NCBI GenBank assembly: GCA_050014795.1
Contig: JBEKCQ010000033.1
Span: 1 to 29,212 of the forward strand
Direction: 5' to 3'
DNA length: 29,212 nt
Source: JALHUF01 sp050014795
GTDB lineage: Bacteria; Acidobacteriota; Terriglobia; UBA7540
Below are positions 24,815-29,212 of the stretch, piece after piece (within the stretch, counting starts at the first letter, position 1; each line of letters starts with the position of its first letter). The notes beneath the pieces are model-generated. The model searched no databases. It had not been told where the DNA came from and worked only from the letters and a program-made list of their open reading frames with translations. A program made the position numbers and the translations under genes.

Positions 24815-25849
24815 TTAATGGAAGACACCCTCTTCCCATGCCATCTCGACGAAGGTATGGACGTTTTCTGGGGGGGTCGAGGGCGGGATGGCGCATCCGG
24901 CGTTGAGTATGAAAAGCCCGCCCGGCTTCCACGCGGAGAACAGCTCCCGCGTACTCTGCCGGATTTCCTCGACAGTCCCGCAGGCCAAGACTCCACTTGG
25001 ATCAATGTTCCCGAAAAGAACGTGGCGGGCACCGGCCGTGGTCTTGGCAGCCACGGCGTCCGTCTTATAATCCAGCTCGAAACCGCAGAAGTCATATCGA
25101 GAAAGCGCATCCAAGATCTTGGTTGTATTGCCGCAAATGTGGATGACCGTGAAAACGCCCTCCGCTGCCAGCTCCCGGACCAGCCTTTCTTGATAGGGCC
25201 GGGCAAACCGGTCGAACATGCGGGGCGAAACCACGTCCGGCCCGGCTAGGCTGTCACCCAAAGAGGTGAAATGCGCGCCGGCTCTGACGAGGGCGCGATG
25301 GACCGCCAGGTGGCTCTGGTAGCAGACCTCGAGCAATTGAAAGATCGCCGGGTTGTCGGGCTCGGCAGCCAGCTCCATGAGGAAATCCTGAATGCCACGG
25401 ACCAAGCAGGCCAAGCCGAAGGCCATCTGATCGGCGTTGCCCCGGATAGCGACTTCGTGACCCACTTGCTTGGCCAGCAACCGAATCCCCTCGAGGAGAG
25501 CTGGAATGCGTCCGTCGGTTTCAGGGTTAACGACCTTCAATCGGTCCACTTCCGACAGGCTGCGAATGGCCGGGACAACGATACGGCCGGGTTCGCCCGG
25601 GGCGCATTCCGATTCCGCCCCCATCGCCTCAGCCAGCAAGGTAGTGTCGGTGTCAATCAACAGGCAGTCGTGGCCATATTCCTCGAGAGCCTGCATATGT
25701 ACCTGCGCGATGGCCTGGGGATCCGCACGATATTTCTCCATGGGGATACCGGCTTCGCGAGTCGCCAACATGAAATTGTGGAGGCACACCGGAACCCGGT
25801 CAGGGACTTGGCCTGCCAGGACCGCCTGCACGCGCTGAAGCGAGTTCAT
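24815..25849 (-). CDS. UROD-superfamily corrinoid methyltransferase-like protein (MtaA/CmuA type)
   Basis: 344 residues, no signal, cytoplasmic. The fold is that of uroporphyrinogen decarboxylase (PF01208): RVQAVLAGQVPDRVPVCLHN at the start, EYGHDCLLIDTDTTLLAEAM, a central SLGDSLAGPDVVSPRMFDRF, and FGNIDPSGVLACGTVEEIRQ. The zinc ligands of the methylcobalamin:coenzyme M methyltransferase branch are present: His237 and Cys239 in VIHICGNTT, and Cys319 in LNAGCAIPPSTPPENV. True HemE lacks this H-x-C...C set. I infer methyl transfer from a corrinoid protein to a thiol or similar acceptor, for example in demethylation of methoxylated or methylamine substrates. It stands alone with no corrinoid-binding protein nearby; its start at 25849 has GAGGGGA upstream. 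Direct repeats A and B flank it. Confidence 0.82.
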   Translation of the reverse strand: MNSLQRVQAVLAGQVPDRVPVCLHNFMLATREAGIPMEKYRADPQAIAQVHMQALEEYGHDCLLIDTDTTLLAEAMGAESECAPGEPGRIVVPAIRSLSEVDRLKVVNPETDGRIPALLEGIRLLAKQVGHEVAIRGNADQMAFGLACLVRGIQDFLMELAAEPDNPAIFQLLEVCYQSHLAVHRALVRAGAHFTSLGDSLAGPDVVSPRMFDRFARPYQERLVRELAAEGVFTVIHICGNTTKILDALSRYDFCGFELDYKTDAVAAKTTAGARHVLFGNIDPSGVLACGTVEEIRQSTRELFSAWKPGGLFILNAGCAIPPSTPPENVHTFVEMAWEEGVFH

Positions 25850-26180
25850 GGGCTCGTCCCCTCAGGTGAGACAAACAGTTAAGATACTGGCTGCCGTTCG
25901 CTGCATTTCGATTGTACAGCGAAGGAGTTTTCCTGCAAGATTGCACGCCGACTGGTGAAGCGGAGGCCGGTTCTCCTGGGGAGCAGCCGTGCCGAGGGGT
26001 AACCCGGCGAGATCATCGAGACCATGAAGTCGGGGGCGTACAAGTCCTACTCTGCGCCCGTTCCCACAAAATCGTTCGTCCGATCTCATCGGACGATAGA
26101 CCCCCATGCCTTGAAAACCCCTGCCTGAAGGACGGAAAGTCTAGTTTCCCGTCAGGAATCGGGTGACTTGCTCCACCTGG
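25850..26180. other. Gene-free stretch upstream of the UROD-like gene
   Basis: No coding region is recognisable on either strand. The stretch contains the SD of the UROD-like gene at its left edge, a perfect 9-bp hairpin (26076-26096) and an imperfect one (26124-26155, arms CCTGA...ACGGAAA and TTTCCCGT...CAGG). The latter lies just beyond repeat copy B in the direction of kinase transcription and could be part of that gene's old terminator region. Confidence 0.4.
26076..26096. repeat. Perfect 9-bp hairpin with 3-nt loop
   Basis: TCGTCCGAT (26076-26084) / ATCGGACGA (26088-26096) around CTC. On neither strand is it followed by a long U-tract (the minus strand has only ATTTTG some bases later), so terminator function is doubtful. 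It lies about 230 bp upstream of the UROD-like gene and could be an operator or a small repeat. Confidence 0.45.
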
Positions 26181-26385
26181 CGGGAAAGCTTGTTTCACAG
26201 GAGCAATCCGGCTTGGCTGGCGAGAAGGGCTGTGCTCCCTCGTGGCCATGTATGCCAGTCGATTCCGCAACTGCGTATCAAGGGAACGGAATCGCATCGG
26301 AGGCGGACGTAAGAAACGGGGGAGGCAAAGGCTGAGGGCGACCTTACGGCGGGAAACTCATCCGACAAAGAAACTCATGGAAGCG
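26181..26385. repeat. Direct repeat copy B: kinase-gene 3' tail plus conserved hairpin
   Basis: Homologous to copy A at 24289-24490. CGATTCCG (26260-26267) and CGGAATCG (26287-26294) form the same 8-bp stem, again with a 19-nt loop whose sequence differs more than the stem does. The right part overlaps the kinase C-terminal stub that ends at 26344. The conserved stem downstream of a stop codon suggests a 3'-UTR or terminator structure carried along when the kinase gene was duplicated. Confidence 0.7.
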
Positions 26386-26455
26386 CGGGTCGGAGCGCAG
26401 ACTATCGAGGTCAGGATTCATCTTAAAGCCGATCGATCTTCCCAATAATGACTGC
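26344..26455 (-). pseudogene. C-terminal stub of a Ser/Thr-kinase/TPR protein
   Basis: The frame ending at TAA 26346-26344 reads KMNPDLDSLRSDPRFHEF then LCRMSFPP, matching the conserved end of acidobacterial Hanks-type kinases with C-terminal TPRs (a typical form is D-x-LRSDPRFQDLLRRMNFPP). Just upstream a different frame gives YWEDRSA, resembling the preceding (LEKA)Y-x-ERS element, so at least one frameshift is present. The N-terminal part of a kinase in the same orientation stops at about 28270, on the other side of the GH99-like gene. The two may be the ends of one gene. Confidence 0.6.
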
Positions 26456-26668
26456 GACTTACGAGATATATATGCTAAGGCGGGATTGGGGTCGTATGTG
26501 CATCCACGATGGGGCCGCCTACGCTCCCTCAAAGTGCAAGGTGAGCCGTGCACGCGCAGGGGAGCAATCAACCTAAATGTACATCCTTCGGTTCCCTAGA
26601 CTGTCTGGGTGAAGTGAGGATTCCGACAGCCAATCAAAAGGACGAGTCCTGCGAAGAGTTGAAGGTAT

Positions 26669-28066
26669 CTAAGGCGGGCTGCCCGCCTGAGCTGCAAGCA
26701 TCGCGGCCAGTGAATCACCATAGCTGGTGCCATCACCGACAGTCGGAACCAAGTAACTTCCTTCCCCTAACTCATTCCAGGCCTCGAGGAACACCAAGGG
26801 GGGAGTGGGCGAAGGCTCAGGACGAAGCTGCGGGTTCGAGTTGGCCCAGGTAATAGCGGAACGGACCAAGCCGGTGACCTCTTGTGGGCTGCGGCTGAAC
26901 CACACATTACCCTCGTTCCACGGTCTCGCGCCCCATATCCATTGCCCAGCCTCACTGAGGGTCGAGAAGGGCTGCGCTCCACTAACCGCGCCAACCGACC
27001 AGTTGTACATACTGACGGCATCGTAGCCTTCAGTTGGGGCGATCGACAGGTCAGGAAAGGAACCGTTCCGGTTAATCGGGTCATAGCCGGCGAAGAAGCC
27101 GCCTACGATGTAGACCCCAGGCAAGCCGTGCGCCTGTGCCGCCGCGCGCAGTTGTTCGAACGCATCGGCCACGGCGATTGAAGACCCGAAAGCCTGACGC
27201 ATCGCCCCCATGTCATAGAGAACGAAGAGTGGTTTTCCATTCACGCTCACGTAATCCGGGTCGGTCATGTAACCAATCCACTCATTGACGGCCGCCGTCC
27301 AATCGGCGGGCCCTACTGCAAACGGATCGTGGTTGACGTACATAAGAGCGAACCGCATGCCGTGACGGTCTGGTAGCGACTGCGTCTTCTGGAGAGCGTT
27401 GTTGAGATTATCATCCTCAAACTGGAGGGGATTGGAATACCAGAGGAAAACAAAGAAATCGATCCCAAACCGGTGTGCCCAGGCGAGTTGCTGCTCGACC
27501 GCGCACGGGGAATTGTCCTGCCAGCCTGTGACAGGCTGGCGGTCTTGGTACGGCCCGCCGACGAGTCCGTTGAAGTGAAAGTTCGTGAGCGCTCCGGACC
27601 AGCCGTCGAAATAGTAGGCGCCCAATCGAGCCTGTGTCTGCTGAGACGCAGGCCCGGCAGCCACAAGAGAGCAACTCGCGACGGTTACCGTGGCCGTGGC
27701 TGACTCAGTACCGTCGGCGGCGCTCGTTGCCGTAACACTGAGAGTGTTCGGCGAGGGCACGGCCAACGGAGCAGTGTATATGCCTGTGTTGGTAATCGTA
27801 CCGGCGGTGCTGTTCCCGCCGGCAATACCACTCACGCACCAATTCACGGCTGTGTTGGAGGTGCCGGTAACTATGGCGGTGAACTGCACCGCTTTCCCAA
27901 CCTCGACCTCCGCTGTGGGAGGGAACACCGAGATACCTATAAGAGGCGGAGGTTGCGTGTTATTGCCACCACAAGCACAGCAGCACAGGGAATAAAGGCT
28001 TATCAAAATCCCAGCTGCGGTGGAGCGGGCTCGCATGGCCCCCGTCATGACTGAGGGTATGCGCAT
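26669..28066 (-). CDS. Probable lipoprotein with bacterial Ig-like domain and GH99/WbsX-like catalytic domain
   Basis: 465 residues from ATG 28066, chosen because GGAGG lies 7 nt upstream; an upstream in-frame start at 28108 adds 14 residues. The N-terminus (AAGILISLYSLCCCACGG) is a probable lipoprotein signal, though which Cys is modified is unclear. Residues about 40-130 are a Big_2-type Ig fold (ISVFPPTAEVEVGKAVQFTA, ITNTGIYTAP, SVTATSAADGT). Residues about 145-460 match the GH99/WbsX family: RLGAYYFDGWSG, an H-x-N-G...P-x-x-GW region, EQQLAWAHRFGIDFFVFLWY, VNGKPLFVLYDMG and LEAWNELGEGSYLVPT. Relatives are endo-alpha-mannosidases or act in O-antigen processing, so an alpha-linked glycan is a plausible substrate. 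It lies between the two halves of a broken kinase gene. Confidence 0.8.
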   Translation of the reverse strand: MRIPSVMTGAMRARSTAAGILISLYSLCCCACGGNNTQPPPLIGISVFPPTAEVEVGKAVQFTAIVTGTSNTAVNWCVSGIAGGNSTAGTITNTGIYTAPLAVPSPNTLSVTATSAADGTESATATVTVASCSLVAAGPASQQTQARLGAYYFDGWSGALTNFHFNGLVGGPYQDRQPVTGWQDNSPCAVEQQLAWAHRFGIDFFVFLWYSNPLQFEDDNLNNALQKTQSLPDRHGMRFALMYVNHDPFAVGPADWTAAVNEWIGYMTDPDYVSVNGKPLFVLYDMGAMRQAFGSSIAVADAFEQLRAAAQAHGLPGVYIVGGFFAGYDPINRNGSFPDLSIAPTEGYDAVSMYNWSVGAVSGAQPFSTLSEAGQWIWGARPWNEGNVWFSRSPQEVTGLVRSAITWANSNPQLRPEPSPTPPLVFLEAWNELGEGSYLVPTVGDGTSYGDSLAAMLAAQAGSPP

Positions 28067-28267
28067 GGCAGACCTCCGGAAGGGATAAAGATGTCGCCAA
28101 GCTGACATATTTGGAAACTAGTGTCAAGGTGCAATAATAGATCTGCAATAACAGACCAAGGACAATATGCCCGAGGCGCGCTTTAAGCGAATCCCTGGGC
28201 TAACAAGCTGGCAACTACATATACCGTTCTCTGCTTTGAATATCCCGCTGGGGTGCCACGGAGCCCG

Positions 28268-28845
28268 TTACGCTACCGTCCCCAAGGCTGTCCCTGGCCT
28301 GGTCAGATGCCGCTCGCTCACGGCGGCGGCGCTTAAGGTATTCAAACTTGCACCCTGACCGGAAGGCCGTCCGCTACGGTGGTCTTGGCCAAGCCGAAGT
28401 CCAGCACTTTGGCGTGTCCCCGTTTAGTCACGAAGACGTTCGCCGGGTTAATGTCCCGACGGATGATGCCCTTCGCGTGCGCTGCTTCCAGAGCGTCGGC
28501 GATCTGAATCCCCAGGTCCAGGACTTCGTCCGTCTTGAGCAGTTTCCCGGCAAGGCGCTGCCTCAGCGTCTGCCCCTCGAGCAACTCCGTAGCGATGAAG
28601 GGCTGCCCCTCGTGCTCGTCAATGTCGTAGATGACGCAGATGTTGGGGTGATTGAGAGCAGAAGCTGCCTGGGCTTCCCGCTGGAATCGTTCCAGGTTTT
28701 GTCGGTTCTTGGAGAGTTCTTCAGGCAGGAACTTCAAGGCGACGGTGCGCTTGAGCTTGGTGTCCTCGACCTTATACACGACGCCCATACCTCCGCTTTC
28801 GATTTTCTCCAGGATGCGGTAGTGGGAGATGGTCTTACCAACCAT
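28268..28845 (-). pseudogene. Truncated, frameshifted Hanks-type Ser/Thr kinase
   Basis: An intact-looking start (MVGKTISHYRILEKIESGGM) runs 167 codons to a stop at 28342, then the homology continues in another frame as SERHLTRPGTALGTVA, ending at TAA 28268-28270 exactly where YMSPEQ should follow. Key residues: the glycine loop reads ESGGMG (first Gly lost), Lys38 in VALKFL and Glu57 are kept, the catalytic loop is RRDINPAN (His to Arg, and the usual Lys to Asn; Asp131 kept), and DFG (149-151) is kept. So the activation segment, the C-lobe and any sensor region are missing and the remaining core is already mutated. In this family the full protein is about 800-900 residues with C-terminal TPRs. 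Confidence 0.85.
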
Positions 28846-28907
28846 GCGAGGAATCTGCCGCTGTGCGCCATCTTAGGCCGCACCTCAAGGCCAGTCAAGG
28901 AGCAGAA

Positions 28908-28952
28908 CTACGGCGGAAAGTTCGTGCGGCGCATCAGATCGTCGAAGGGCGG
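28908..28952 (-). pseudogene. Another kinase/TPR C-terminal stub
   Basis: Minus-strand PPFDDLMRRTNFPP ends at TAG 28910-28908, the same tail as the stubs at 26344 and 24447. Upstream the frame reads ALRGCPRSG, a scrambled LRSDPR. It starts only about 20 bp after the stop of the small membrane protein gene and ends about 60 bp before the next kinase start, suggesting a former tandem pair of kinase genes whose first member was almost wholly deleted. Confidence 0.55.
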
Positions 28953-28972
28953 CCCGGAGCGGGGGCACCCCC

Positions 28973-29128
28973 TCAGCGCCTAATCGCGTAGTAGATCACG
29001 TAGAGCCAGGAAAAGATGCCGTGCACGATTGCCCAGAAAATCGACTTGTGTAGACTCCATGATATCGCGATGGCGAGTGCAGACCCGAAGCCTATCCCCG
29101 CTCTGGCTGCTTCTGATTTTGCTGCCAT
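28973..29128 (-). CDS. Conserved-type 51-residue membrane protein
   Basis: ATG 29128 has GGAGGA 8 nt upstream. The protein reads MAAKSEAARAGIGFGSALAI, AISWSLHKSIFWAIVHGIFS, WLYVIYYAIRR. A polar N-terminus is followed by two hydrophobic segments (about 12-26 and 30-48) joined by a short S-L-H-K-S turn, ending in Arg-Arg, probably a helical hairpin in the inner membrane. The pattern GIGFGSALAxxISWS-x(4-5)-SI-WAI-HG-SWLYVIYY is one I recognise from uncharacterised small proteins in diverse bacteria. The strong SD, clean start and stop, and biased composition support a real gene. No function is known to me; it sits just upstream of kinase debris and nothing else is in range. Confidence 0.75.
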   Translation of the reverse strand: MAAKSEAARAGIGFGSALAIAISWSLHKSIFWAIVHGIFSWLYVIYYAIRR

Positions 29129-29212
29129 TGTTTAGTTCCTCCGCCCCACTGGATTCCCATTCCCAAGGCCTCCAGATAATCAAGGGAGAATGTACAAGGG
29201 AATCGTAGCAAG

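Noticed and set aside
24815..25849. Annotation as HemE, heme biosynthesis
   Set aside because: The H-x-C...C zinc ligands place it with methyltransferases of the UROD superfamily.
1..29212. CRISPR arrays, tRNA or rRNA genes, prophage
   Set aside because: No regularly spaced repeats, no tRNA-like cloverleaf or rRNA segments, and no phage structural genes were seen when reading through.

Overview
The window looks like an accessory stretch of a high-GC chromosome from the Acidobacteriota, probably the Solibacter/Bryobacter side. This is an inference from gene style: a very large Oar-like TonB-dependent receptor with an N-terminal carboxypeptidase-regulatory domain, a Tat-exported DUF4838 protein, secreted beta-propellers, Hanks-type kinase/TPR gene debris and many IS remnants. 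No rRNA, tRNA or CRISPR array was seen.

Region 1 (1-1746) is mobile debris: an IS4/Tn5-type transposase broken by one amber codon and running off the left edge, then a small DUF6788-like gene whose ribosome binding site is embedded in a perfect palindrome.

Region 2 (2019-14417) is the most coherent system. On the minus strand, in transcription order, lie an Oar-like TonB receptor, a hairpin terminator, a secreted glycosidase-like protein fused to a formylglycine-enzyme-like domain, a secreted ADP-ribosylglycohydrolase-family protein, a GRP/DMT-type sugar permease and a ribokinase. A secreted TPR protein and a LacI-family regulator lie next to it on the plus strand. A strong sigma-70-like promoter for the receptor and a probable promoter for lacI each carry a near-identical LacI-type palindrome about 10 bp after the -10 box. 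This suggests one regulator controlling both itself and the receptor operon. The gene content points to scavenging of ribose-containing compounds (ADP-ribose, nucleosides or other ribosides): outer-membrane uptake, periplasmic cleavage, permease import and phosphorylation.

Region 3 (14418-16301) holds a DDE integrase-type transposase next to the C-terminal stub of an S41 (tail-specific) protease.

Region 4 (16302-23952) has a minus-strand operon of a Tat-exported DUF4838 protein and two beta-propeller proteins, then a 1.15 kb stretch with no recognisable gene, then a secreted NHL-like propeller on the plus strand.

Region 5 (23953-29212) is a scrapyard with live islands: a multi-hairpin REP/MITE-like element, an IS21-type transposase stub, two direct copies of a structured kinase 3' tail flanking a corrinoid-methyltransferase-like UROD gene, a GH99/WbsX-like lipoprotein lying between the broken halves of a kinase gene, another kinase tail, and a complete 51-residue membrane protein.
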